Shown here in pieces: positions 1-9,529 of a stretch of DNA of 64,000 nt; within the stretch, counting starts at the first letter, position 1; the number at the start of each line of letters is the position of its first letter. Below the pieces are notes generated by a model. That model did no database searches. It was not told where the DNA came from and saw nothing but the letters and a program-made list of their open reading frames with translations. This DNA is from Symbiodinium natans (lineage: Eukaryota > Sar > Dinophyceae > Suessiales > Symbiodiniaceae): positions 518,501 to 582,500 of the forward strand of contig CAJNDS010002180.1 in the NCBI GenBank assembly GCA_905221605.1, written 5' to 3'. Made by a program: the position numbers and the translations under genes.

Positions 1-211
1 CCCTAAACCCTAAACCCTGTAAACCCTAACCCCTAAGCCCTAAACCCTAAACCCAAAAATCCGCTCTAAAACCCTAAACCCTAAACCCGAAGCCCTAAAC
101 AATAAAAAACCCGAAACCCTAAGCCTAAACCCGAAACCCTAAACCCTAAACCCTGTACCCTGTAAACCCGAAACCCTAAACCCTATAAACCCTAAACCCT
201 AAACCCTAAAC
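1..211. repeat. CCCTAAA array, degenerate, at window start
   Basis: Irregular CCCTAAA repeats with CCCTGTAAA and CCCGAAA variants. The same kind of array recurs throughout the window, so this is not evidence of a chromosome end. Confidence 0.9.
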
Positions 212-481
212 CGCAGGCTGCCTCCAATCTGCTGAAGATCGGCGGAGTCGAGGAGGCCTCCCCTGCTCCTCACCTTGGGACCCGGAGTGGGCCCTTATTT
301 CCTTTATTGAAGGGCTTGGTTTTTAGGGTTTAGGGTTTAGGGTTTAGGGTTCCCGTATAATCACCTGAAAACCAAAGAAGGGTGCCCTTTGTTATTCCTC
401 GGCTGGGTCTTGTCACACACTTCAGGTCTCCGGACTCCCCCAAAACTGCCTCAACTCCCGCAGATTGGAGGCAGCCTGCGG
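211..481. repeat. Inverted repeat: 22-nt arms extended by opposed telomere-like arrays
   Basis: The 22 nt at 211-232 (starting CCGCAGGCTGCC) recur as an exact reverse complement at 460-481. Outside the arms lie CCCTAAA repeats on the left and TTTAGGG repeats on the right, so the complementarity extends outward. The loop holds a short GC-rich stretch, a G-family introner-like element and an internal TTTAGGG tract. Confidence 0.85.
277..407. mobile_element. G-family introner-like element with internal TTTAGGG tract
   Basis: Resembles the copies at 36411 and 45222: left end like GGGACCCGGAG, then GGGCCCTTATT, a TTCCC core, AAAGAAGGGTGCCC, and a right end CTCGGCTGGGTC. Four TTTAGGG units sit where other copies have a single TTTAGG before TTCCC. 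Confidence 0.6.
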
Positions 482-482
482 T

Positions 483-627
483 TCAGGGTTTAGGGTTTAG
501 GGTTTAGGCGGTTGAGGGTTTAGGGTTTATAGGGCTTAGGGTTTAGGGTTTCGGGTTTTTAGGGTTTGGGGTTTACAGGGTTTAGGGTTTAGGGCTGAGG
601 GTTCAGGGTTTAGGGTTGAGGGTCCTG
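483..627. repeat. TTTAGGG array, degenerate
   Basis: TTTAGGG repeats with TTCAGGG, TTGAGGG and TTTCGGG variants, complementary to the array at 1-211. Confidence 0.9.
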
Positions 628-1727
628 ACATCCTCAGCTCACTGAACATCAACCCTAAGGCTCCAATAACCCCCCAATTAAAGCCCCCCAAGCCGAAACG
701 ACCCTCGATCGCTTAGGCTTCGGCTGTTGGGCTTTCCTGGGCTCCATTTACATACTTTTTGTTTTTGGAGGGGGGGGGGGGTTCTGGGGGGGGGTTCTAG
801 CCTGCTAACTTGCAGGCTTCAGGAATCCCCGGTTGCTTTTGGGTCACTGCAGCCCCTCTTTTGGGGTTGTAAGTATCTGCTACCATGGCTACATCTGCCG
901 TGCTGGGAGTTTCCAGGGGTGTAGAGTTTGAGGTTTTTTTGCCGCAGCCTAAAAAGCACCACTCCCTCACCCCCAACTGCGAGCACAAGTTCGTAGGCAC
1001 AACCCGAAAGCCGAAACCCGAAACCCTTGTCAGTGCAGGGATGCATCGGAAGGCTCATAGTTACTCTATCTGAACCGCCAACCTTGCAGCCCTGATTCAC
1101 CCCTAAACGGGCTTCCTTGTCCCAAGAGCCTAAACGCCCTAAGCCCTAAACCGCAAAACCCTTGACCTGGAAGTTCCTTCCAAGAGCCTTATTCAAACCT
1201 CAAACCCCCACAAACACCCTCAAAACCCCCAAACCCCAGGCCCGAACCCGAAGCCCTCGCGCGAGGCTGGGGGCCTTCTGGCAGAGCTGCGCTGCGCGGC
1301 AGATGCCAGGGCACAGGGCAGTGAGAAAGAAAAAACAAGGTTTAAGGATTACTAGGGGTCCAAAAACCAGAGAGACACATGAGGATCCTACGTTCGGGGT
1401 ATAAGGACCCCTATAAGGGGGATTCTGGAACACTATGTCGGCGGAATCCGTACGTTGATTTGTTTTTTTTTGTTGGGTCTAGGGGACGGGGGGGGAGGGG
1501 GGGGCCTTGCAACCCTGAACCCTAAACCTTGAGATCAAAAGGTTTCAGGGTTTAGCGCCCGGACTTTGCGTGAAGCCCTTGGGGCTTTAGTCCTGAGATG
1601 CTGGAACTTAACTTGGGAGAGCCTTTTTTGACATTCTTCACACACTTAGGGTTTAGGGTTGAGTTTAGTTTTGTTTGTTTTTATTTGGGGGGGGGGGAGG
1701 GGGTAGGGTTGTTTGCTTGGACCCATT
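628..1727. other. No assignable gene; G runs and possible short exon fragments
   Basis: Contains a G-rich run near 771-796, scattered heptamers and one GC-rich stretch (about 1252-1335) that could be an exon fragment (frame reading GGLLAELRCAADARAQ). Nothing is recognisable and no splice partners were found. Confidence 0.5.
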
Positions 1728-2024
1728 CGAACATCCAGCTCTTCGAAGACGTCCCTCTTGCAGCGCAAGAGCGAGGCTAGGTAGGCCCTTGGGACATGTC
1801 ACATCTTCCAAAAATTGGGTTCTTGAGAGGATCATACTCCTGAACCCTAAACCCTAATTAAACCCTAAACCCTAAACCCTAAACCCTAAACCCTAAACCC
1901 TAAACCCTAAACCCTTTTTTCGGAGGGTTTCCAGGGCCATCCCAGCAGGGGCTTCCCCCCCGCGCAGGCATCAGTGAAAATCCAGAAGGAGGAGGATATG
2001 GATCCAGACAAGAAGGCCTGGCCC
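1728..2024 (+). CDS. Two exons of a KH-like RNA-binding protein (partial)
   Basis: The first exon fragment runs to 1780. Removing the introner at 1781-1945 joins it in frame to a second exon ending near 2024, reading ...KSEA / SRGFPPAQ / ASVKIQKEEDMDPDKKAW. ASVKIQKEED matches the KH-domain strand after the GXXG loop (typically GAxIKIQ), which in KH proteins contacts single-stranded RNA or DNA. The second exon runs into a TTTAGGG array. The block at 3136 reads like the following KH strand and helix, but no clean splice join was found. Function is inferred from motif shape only; exon starts are approximate. Confidence 0.5.
1781..1945 (+). mobile_element. C-family introner with internal CCCTAAA array
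   Basis: Starts GTAGGCCCTTGGGA and ends GGGCCATCCCAG. The middle carries about ten CCCTAAA units between GGATCATACTC and TTTTTTCGGAGGG, the same internal site as in the copy at 54519. GT-AG ends; removal keeps the flanking frame open. Confidence 0.75.
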
Positions 2025-2122
2025 AGGGTTTAGGGTTTAGGGTTTAGGGTTTAGGGTTTAGGGTTTAGGGTTTAGGGTTTAGGGTTTAGGGTTTAGGGTT
2101 TAGGGTTTAGGGTTTAGGGTTT
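2023..2122. repeat. TTTAGGG array, about 14 units
   Basis: Near-perfect TTTAGGG repeats directly after the exon ending near 2024. GGTTTAGG supplies a GT donor. Confidence 0.95.
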
Positions 2123-2129
2123 GTCGTCT

Positions 2130-2172
2130 TCGGTAGCCCAGTGGTCCCCTTTAAAGTAAGCAACCCACCAAG
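2130..2172 (+). mobile_element. Truncated A-family introner
   Basis: Left end GGTAGCCCAGTGG followed by AAAGTAAGCAACCCACCAAG. The TTCCC/GGGTGCCC core and the right terminus are missing. Confidence 0.55.
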
Positions 2173-2637
2173 GATACTCGTTATATGATATGCTTGAAAT
2201 TCTGTCCTACATCACCCCCTGTAAGGGTCCCTCCTTTACTTAGTCCCTTGAGTTTAATCGGAACTGGGCTGGGGTGTTGAGGGGCTGAGAGGTTCTGCCT
2301 CCGAGGAATGGGGCCGCAGATTACAACCCCCCCCCCCCCCCCAGCAAGATTTCTCAAGTGCGCGTGGGCAGCTGGCGGCTACTCCCTTGGAAGATTGCTA
2401 CCAGTAGGGGTCTTGTTTTCAGAAGCACATCTCACACGGAATGTGCAAAAGCAACTCGTCTCCAGAATTGTTTTTGGGAATCTGAAGCCACGCCGGCCTG
2501 AGGGCTCCAGGCCATCTGCTACCCTAAACCCTAAACCCTAAACCCTAAACCATCAACCTTTGCCTTTTTGCCCTCCTGGGACCGGGCCGAATATCTTCCC
2601 ACCTATTCTTTGTGGTGCTTTACTGTAGCTTTAGATC

Positions 2638-2802
2638 CTAGTTTTTGTTGGGTTTATTGGGTTTCTTAACATAGTTTTTGTTGGGTTTCTTGGGTTTCTT
2701 AATATAGTTGTTGTTGGGTTTATTGGGTTTCTTAATATAGTTTTTGTTGGGTTTATTGGGTTTCTTAATATAGTTTTTGTTGGGTTTATTGGGTTTCTTA
2801 AT
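2638..2802. repeat. 33-bp minisatellite, about five copies
   Basis: Unit close to TAGTTTTTGTTGGGTTTATT followed by GGGTTTCTTAATA, with minor changes. Its GGGTTTATTGGGTTTCTT core looks like a decayed telomere-type dimer. Confidence 0.9.
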
Positions 2803-3135
2803 ATGATGGCTAAAAGTTCAATTTTTGACTACCCTCCTAAGTGCAGCCATGCATTCAGGGTAGCCTTATCAATAGGTGCTAAAGAACGGGAGAGACATTA
2901 GGATCTCTATACTTGAATTCTACAATGAGGCTGTGAGTAGGGCACGGATGACCGTATGACCTTGCTGATAGTTACCCGAGAACCTTCAAGTTAGCTTTAA
3001 ACACCCTAAACCCCAAACCCCCAACTCTAAACCCTAACCCCAAACCCCCAACCCTAAACCCTAAGCCCTGAACCCTAAACTCATTTCCCAAACCGCAAAA
3101 AGCCCTCTAAAACGCATGTTGCCTCTAAAAGCAGT

Positions 3136-3220
3136 GAGGAACGCTGGGTCGATCTGATCGGCAACCCAAGACAGCGGCGTATGGCGCTCGAGAGGGTCCG
3201 CGGGTTCACGTGGGACTTAG
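3136..3220 (+). CDS. Exon-like block resembling the last strand/helix of a KH domain
   Basis: Open frame SEERWVDLIGNPRQRRMALE then RVRGFTWD. The pattern WVDLIG-P-Q--MALE--RGF fits the beta-3/alpha-C part of KH domains (v-I-G-p-q---A---i--f). It sits between a CCCTAAA region and a TTTAGGG region. It may continue the fragment at 1946-2024. Boundaries are uncertain. Confidence 0.4.
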
Positions 3221-3282
3221 GGTTTAGGCTTTAGGATTGAGGATAAACCCTAAACCCTAAATCCTAAATATAGGGTTTCCAG

Positions 3283-3422
3283 GTAGGCCCTTGGGATATT
3301 TGTGTACTTTGCCCTTGTTGGCTTTCAGAGGATCATCTTTCATTAGGATGTTTCCTGATTGGGTTTTAAGAGGATCAATTCTCGGAGTCTTCTTTAGAGG
3401 GTTTTAAAGGACATGAATCTAG
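3283..3422 (+). mobile_element. C-family introner without array
   Basis: GTAGGCCCTTGGGATAT start, AGAGGATCA internal motif, AGAGGGTTTTAAAGGACATG and an AATCTAG end. Both neighbours are telomere-like repeats. Confidence 0.65.
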
Positions 3423-3663
3423 TTTAGGGTTTAGGGTTTAGGGTTTAGGGTTTAGGGTTTAGGGTTTACGGTGTTGCTCTTCGAGTTGCCAAACTTCAAA
3501 CTCTATACAAGCTTGCGCTCCATTCGCCTTTCCTTTAGGTAGGCCACTTGGATACGTGTTGTTGTTTAGGGTTTAGGGTTTAGGGTTTAGGGTTTAGGGT
3601 TTAGGGTTTAGGGTTTAGGGTTTAGGGTTTAGGGTTTAGGGTTTAGGGTTTAGGGTTTAGGGT
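3423..3663. repeat. Two TTTAGGG arrays separated by unique sequence
   Basis: About seven units at 3424-3472 and about fourteen at 3566-3663. Confidence 0.95.
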
Positions 3664-4203
3664 GTTGCCGGCTGAAGAGGAGCTTTGTTTGGGGGCTTTT
3701 GTTCAGAGGGAACCCTAATGCCTAAACTCCAAAACCCCAGTCCAAAGCGCTTGTGGACAGCCCTCACCACACCAGTTCAACTTCTAAGGGGGGTAAGCCC
3801 GAAGGGTTTAAGGCACACATGGGTTCTAGACTGTTGTTCGGCTTAGACAGCCTTTCTATGCAGGCAAGCCCAGAGAGGGGTTCCAGGGTATAGGGTTTAG
3901 GGCTAGCCCTAAACCCTACACCCTAAAACCCTAATTATGATGACCTAGGGCTGCTTCTGGTGCTTCGGTTCTCGTCCCCGGCTTTGAACCCAGACCCCTG
4001 AAGCAACACTTAAAGTCGAAGCAAGGCTCTACTGGCTGTTTGCTGCCTTCGGGGTTTAGGGTTTAGGGTTAAGGGGTCATGGTCGCTGGGATACATCTGT
4101 ACTGCAAAGGCCCAGCTGTCATCCGCTGACTTCACTGCAATGCCCATCCCAAGTTCATTTTATGAACCATGAAGCCCCACGGCCCTAAATCCAAACTGAA
4201 TTC

Positions 4204-4287
4204 CCTAAACCCTAAACCCTAAACCCTAAACCCTAAACCCTAAACCCTAAACCCTACACCCTAAACCCTAAACCCTAAACCCTAAAT
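4204..4287. repeat. CCCTAAA array
   Basis: About twelve units with one CCCTACA, immediately upstream of an exon-like block. Confidence 0.95.
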
Positions 4288-4312
4288 CTACCCGAGCGCC
4301 TCTCGTGACAGA

Positions 4313-4394
4313 TTCTCGACGTCGCCAACTATGTCCGAGACGAGGACGGAAAGGCGCGCGTCTGGCAAGCCAGCCTGCATCCTGAACCCCCAAA
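4313..4394 (+). CDS. Exon-like block, unknown product
   Basis: After an acceptor-like GTGACAG the frame reads ILDVANYVRDEDGKARVWQA and SLHP, GC-rich and free of stops, flanked by CCCTAAA repeats. The family is not recognised. Confidence 0.35.
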
Positions 4395-4588
4395 CCCTAA
4401 ACCCTAAACCCTAATCTCTAAACCCTAAACCCTAAAACCCTAACCCCCGGCCATCCGCCAACCCAAGCGGGTTTAGTGCGAGGTTTAAACCCTAAACCCT
4501 AAGCCCTCAACCCTAAACCCTAAACCCTAAGCCCGAAAAACTAAACCCTAAACCCGAGTCATCCCCACAACTTTTAGGGCAATCACCC

Positions 4589-4599
4589 CCCCCCCCCCC

Positions 4600-4640
<41 letters not shown>

Positions 4641-4690
4641 CCCCCCCCCCCCCCCCCCCCTCCCCCCCCTCCCCCCCCCCACGCCCCCCG
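4589..4690. repeat. Long poly-C tract
   Basis: About 90 nt of nearly pure C with scattered T, ending in CACGCCCCCCGAGG. Similar tracts lie at 11379 and 22216, and a poly-G one at 12930. Confidence 0.95.
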
Positions 4691-5108
4691 AGGCCCCCCT
4701 AAGGCCCTTTAGAAGATGTCTACAAGCGCCCCCCCTCCCTTCCCCCCTGCTAGGTTTAGGGTTTAGGGCTTGGGGTTAGGGGTGCAGGTTTATGGTGTAG
4801 GGTTAGCAGAGTGAAAACCATCTTGAGAAAACTCTCCAAAAGCCTTTGCTTGAGGGAGGAGGCCTTCGAAGCCTTGAGTTCTACAGCCTTACCAAGAGCA
4901 GCCTCATACCCGAACACAGAAGCCCTTAAAAAAAACCCGAACACATTCTTCCGCTCTAAAAACCCTATACCCTAAACCCTAAATCCTAAACCGTGTAAGC
5001 GGTTGAAAAGGCTTCTTTCCTAAAGTCACCAACAAACGCCCTCGTATCAGCCTCTTACAGGCCTGCTTTAAAACATCCCCTACACACTACAATCTGAACA
5101 ACAATTCC

Positions 5109-5215
5109 TGAACCCTAAACCCTAAACCCTAAACCCTAAACCCTAAACCCTAAACCTAACCCTAAACCCTAAACCCGAAACCAGAAACCCTAAACCCTAA
5201 ACCCTAAACCCGAGG
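5109..5215. repeat. CCCTAAA array
   Basis: About thirteen units, some degenerate (CCCGAAA, CCTAACCC). Confidence 0.9.
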
Positions 5216-5287
5216 TTTACAAAGACGGGCTCAGTACGGCCCGGGGTCTGGCGAGGCGCTGATTCTGCAGCTCCCCGGCCTACGTCG

Positions 5288-5700
5288 TAGGGTTTAGGGT
5301 TTTGGGTTTAGGGTTCGGGGTTTAGGGTTTCGGGTTTAGGTTTTAGGGGTTTAGGGGTTAGGGCTTAGGGCTTTAGGGTTAGGCTTAGGGCTTAGGGCTT
5401 AGCTTGGCTTTAGGGTTTGGCATTAGTGGTTTAGGTCTTTAGGTTCAGGGTTCAGGGTTCTAGGGCTCTAGGATTTAGGGCTTAGGGCTCTGGGGTTTAT
5501 AGGGCTTTAGGGCCTGGGATGAGGGGCTTTGAAGGGTTCAGGGTTAGGGTTTGGGGATAAGGGGCTTTGAAGGGTGGGGTTTAGGGGTTTAGGGGTTTCA
5601 AGGGTTTAGGGTCAGGATTAGAGCCTTGAGGGTTCACGGTTTAAGTTTCAGGGTTGGGGGATTAGGGGCTTTTGGGTATTTGTGTAGGGTTTTTGGTTGC
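5288..5700. repeat. Highly decayed TTTAGGG-like tract
   Basis: Some 400 nt of G/T-rich heptamer derivatives (TTTAGGC, GCTTAGGG, TTCAGGG, TTTGGGG), which reads as an old array that has lost its register. Confidence 0.8.
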
Positions 5701-7005
5701 TAGGACTTAGAGTATACGCGTTTCGGGTTGGTTGTTGCTGAAAGGATTTTGAGGGGGATTTGCTGGGTTTCATTGGACTTTGAGCTGATATGTCTGTTGA
5801 TGTTGGGCGTCTGGTCTTGAGATTTGTTTATGTTTTCTCTTTTACGTATGTACCCGGGTTGCTGGAAAAGCTTAGGTACCATGCGATAAAGTTATATGGG
5901 TTGAGGGCGTTGAAAGGCTTGGGGTCGGTTCTTTCTAGGGTTTCAAGGGCTTCTTGGCTTCATCTACTCATACATGGCGCAGGGTTCCAAGAGACACAAG
6001 TGTTTTGCGCAGCAGGGTTGGGGACTTCAACCGTGCGATTCTCTAAGTCCTAAACCCTAAACCCGAAACCCAACCAAACCTTCAACCCCAAACCCTTCAA
6101 CTGAGGATCAGCTGCAACGAGGCAGGCTTCTCGCAAGTGGTTGGGTCGGGGGATGTGGGAGCCACGGTCAGATTACCTCTGCAGCTGATCGTAGGCATGC
6201 CTTTTAGGGTTTAGGGTTTAGGGTTAGGGTTTAGGGAGGGCGCTGTTTCAGCTTGCGGCCCCTGGGGCTTCTTTAGGGCGTCTTGTGCGAGCATCCTGTT
6301 CACAAGCATGTTTTTGGGGTGGTGGGCTGGTCCGCCGGGATGATTTGTTACGCTAGGTTCAGCTTCGTCGATAGTAGTGTAGTAGGAGCGTTGGGCTTAG
6401 GATTTCGGGCTTCCTTTTCTATTCTGGCTGCAATCAGCAAGAAGAGGGCTCCACCATTGTAGTGGCAAAGGTTTGAGCAGGCTTCGGAAACCGTAAAACC
6501 TAAACCCTAAACCCTATTTCTGTAGGGCAAGCGGGAGGGATTTGGGGATGTGAGCTGGTTTTCAGGGTTTCGGGTGTGGGCCCGAGAGCTTAGCAAATTT
6601 TCGCGGCTTTTGAAGGTGGAAGTATTTAGGGTTTGGGGTTCGAACCTTTTTTCCGGCCTTGCGATGGGTTGGGGCTCCTGTTGTACTACGGCACCTTAAC
6701 TTATGTTCAGGACCAAACTTAATCACATGGGCACATGCCCCTAAACCTTAAACCCTAAACCCTTAAACCCTTTTAATAAGCACCCAAAGCAAACTGGGAC
6801 CCTGGGACCCTAAACTTTTCAACACCCACTGACTTTCATATGTTCGTCCCCTACCATACGTAGTGCCCTATGCCCTGCCAATCCCCACTCAACATCTCAA
6901 AACCCCCATTCAATCCTCAGAGCCTGCAGGCCTGAACCCTAAACCCTTAAACCCAAACCCTAAGCCCTAACCCTAAACCCTAAACCCTAAACCCTAAACC
7001 CTTCA
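5701..7005. other. No assignable gene
   Basis: Short heptamer tracts and unique sequence. Open frames here are short, lack splice partners and resemble no family I recognise. Confidence 0.5.
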
Positions 7006-7011
7006 GAACTC

Positions 7012-7104
7012 ACTGAGATGGCTAGAACCCTGAAGCGCGCGAGGTGGGGCGCGTTCTGGGACGCGGGGGGAAACCATCCGAAGGACTCGAGGAGCCCTGT
7101 TGTT
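7012..7104 (+). CDS. Exon-like block, unknown product
   Basis: A CTTCAG acceptor after CCCTAAA repeats precedes an open frame containing MARTLKRARWGAFWDAGG then NHPKDSRSPV. Composition is basic and exon-like. A TTTAGGG tract follows at once, the standard bracketing here. Confidence 0.35.
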
Positions 7105-7878
7105 TAGGGTTAGGGTTTGGGGTTTGGGGTTTAGGGTTTAGGGCTTAGGTTCTGGGGGGACAGTGTGGAGTTTAGTGAACCTTAAACCATGAGCCCCCTA
7201 AACGCTAACTCCCTGTGCCCTGGCAACCCTAAACCCTGAGCTTTAAAACCCTAAACTCCGAAGCCAAACAAAGATCCATGAGTCTAAGCCCTAAAGCCAC
7301 CCTTGTAGCTTTGAAGGGAGTTTGTCTTGGGGCTTCTTGGGGTTCAGGGTTTAGGCTTTAGCGCCCATGAGTCTAAACCCCAAAGCCACCCAGGCAACTT
7401 TGGAGAGAGAGGTGAAGGCTTTACAAGTTTAGGCGTCAGGATTTCTACACCCGCTTAGCTGTCAAGAGTCAGGTGCAGGGTTTTGGAATTTTGGATTTTT
7501 GCTTCATTATCTGTTTAAAGGTGTTGAGGGATAACGATTGGGGTTCAGTACTGGGATAGGCTTTAGGTTGGGGTTTCAGGTTAGAGTGTTTAGAGAATAG
7601 TGCAGAGTCTAGTAGTTTAGGGGCGAAGGCTCACAGGTTCAGACTTTCGGTGAGCGTCTGTCTGTCTTTGTGTCAACTCTGTGCGTCAAGGCTCGAGGAG
7701 AAGGAGCTGGGCTCGGGGGCTTATAAGGGCTTTTGGGTTGAGGGTTTCGAGTATAGAGTCTAGGACGAGGTACCCCAAGAAGGAGCTACAATGGGGAGGG
7801 GGAGGCTGTAGGTTATTAAGGTTTTGACAGCAGGCTTTCGTGATTTAGGGGGGGGGGGGGGGTTCTGATGCAACTGCA

Positions 7879-7985
7879 CCCACCCCCTCCTGTACATTGT
7901 CCGAGGATGAGTCGCGAGCCAGATTGGAGATCGACAAGTCCGAGGTGCGCGAAGCGCTTTGCTTGCTATGTCTGTCGGCAATCAT
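7879..7985 (+). CDS. Exon-like block, unknown product
   Basis: Open frame SEDESRARLEIDKSEVREAL followed by CLLCLSAIMAW: an acidic/helical stretch then a Cys/Leu-rich one. No partner exon was established. Confidence 0.3.
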
Positions 7986-8374
7986 GGCTTGGTCTGGGGT
8001 CTTCTGCTTTTTAGGGTTTAGGGTTTAGGGTTTAGGGTTTAGGGTTTACGGTTTACGGTTTACGGTTTAGGGTGCCTCCAGGCAGTGGCATTTGCACACA
8101 GGGCTTGCTGGTCTGTATAGTTCGCAGCCCAGGGGGCTCGGGCTGTTTGCTCACAGACGTGTTTTTTTCTTGTTTCCGAAGTGAGTCTTTTGGCACGAGT
8201 CCTGAGAGTACATTGAGGCACCATGATTTGCTTAGAGCAGAGACTCAAATAAACCAAAGCTCTAAACCCTAAGCCCCAAAAATCCCGAGACCCTAAACCC
8301 TAATCCCAAAAACCCTAAAGCCCTAATCCTGAAACCTTAAACCCCACAACACCTAAGCCCTAAGCCACTCCCTG

Positions 8375-8452
8375 AATTTTGGATCCCAGTACCTTTTGAA
8401 CATTGAAAAGCCCTCCGCGGACCGCGCCCCCAAATTCTTTTGTGCAGATCCC
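8375..8452 (+). CDS. Exon-like block, unknown product
   Basis: Open frame NFGSQYLLNIEKPSADRAPK then FFCADP, bracketed by CCCTAAA-type repeats. The family is not recognised. Confidence 0.3.
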
Positions 8453-8669
8453 AAACCCTAACCCTAAAGCCCCAAACCCTAAACCCTAAACTGAAAAACC
8501 CTAAACCTAAGACCCTAAACTCTACACCCGAAACCCGAAACCCTAAACCAGCTTTTTAGAGTTTGGGGGGTCTGCGGCTTGCGACTGGAAAAGCCCCTGT
8601 TCAAGGGTTTAGGGTTCAGGGTTTAGGGTTTAGGGTTTAGGGTTAGGGTTTAAGGTTTAGGGTTTAGGG

Positions 8670-9522
8670 TTGGGGTTATCAGTACCCTGCACCTCCAAGC
8701 AAACCCTGTAAGGGCCGGACACTGAACCCTGGACCCCTAACTCCTATCCCCTACAAACCCTAAACCCTAAACCCAAACCCTAAACCCTAAACCCTAAGGC
8801 CTAAACCCTAAACCCTAAGGCCTAAACCCTAGCAAGCTGCGCACCCCCAGGGTCGGCTCACGATCTCTGGCCGGCCGGAAGCCATCGAGCGGGCGAAGGA
8901 GCTCGTTCTGCAAGAGGCGCGCGGGTGTGGAGTTTAGGGTTGGGTTTCGGGCTTTTAGGGTTTAGGGTTTGGGGTTTAGTGTTTGGTGGGTTTGGGGTTG
9001 TGGGTTTAGGGTTCAGGGTTTAGGGTTAGGAGGGTTTGGGGTTTAGGGCTTCGGGTTTGGGGTTTGGGGTTCGGGGCTTAGGGTTTAGGGTTTGCGGGGT
9101 TTGGGGTTTCGGGTTTTGGGTTTAGTGTTTAGGGTTTAGGGTTTGGGGGATTCGGTCATGGAATCCGGAACTTACTGCTGTATAACTTCTTGTATCATAG
9201 CACGTAGGGTCTGGTCTGGGGCTGAGGCATATCGTCCTACGAAAGAGCAAGACAGGAAGTGGACAAGGGGTCCAAGTTTTTTTTGTTTCATACCCTACTA
9301 GGAGGTTCATGGGTACTTAGAACCCAAGTCAGTATAGGGTTCTTAAGGAGGGGGGGTTCAAGAAAATGCGCAACCCGGTTACCTAACAAATACTCCCCAC
9401 TCAAGGGGCTTCGGGAGCTTGTAAGTACAGTTGTAATTGGGGTTATAAGTACCCTGCACCTCCAAGTAAACCCCGTAAACCCTGTAAGGGCCAGACACTA
9501 AACCCTGAACCCCTAACCCCTA
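8670..9522. repeat. Local direct duplication of about 80 bp
   Basis: The segment around 8670-8755 (GTACCCTGCACCTCCAAG, then AAACCC and GTAAGGGCC) recurs with minor changes at about 9437-9522. Both copies run into CCCTAAA repeats. Confidence 0.75.
8849..8935 (+). CDS. KH-domain exon (C-terminal strand and helix)
   Basis: After CCCCAG the frame reads GRLTISGRPEAIERAKELVL then QEARG. This is the classic end of a type-I KH domain: strand (v/l)TI-G, then -PEAIE-AK-L(V/I)---. It lies between CCCTAAA repeats upstream and GTTTAGGG downstream, which provides the GT donor. The matching GXXG half must lie upstream and was not found. It probably belongs to the same multi-KH gene as the exons at 1.9-3.2 and 14.4-16.1 kb, by strand and family, but splice continuity is not proven. 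Confidence 0.6.
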
Positions 9523-9529
9523 AACCCTA

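Noticed and set aside
1-211. Window start as a true chromosome telomere
   Set aside because: Identical and longer arrays occur throughout the window in both orientations, and this one is degenerate.
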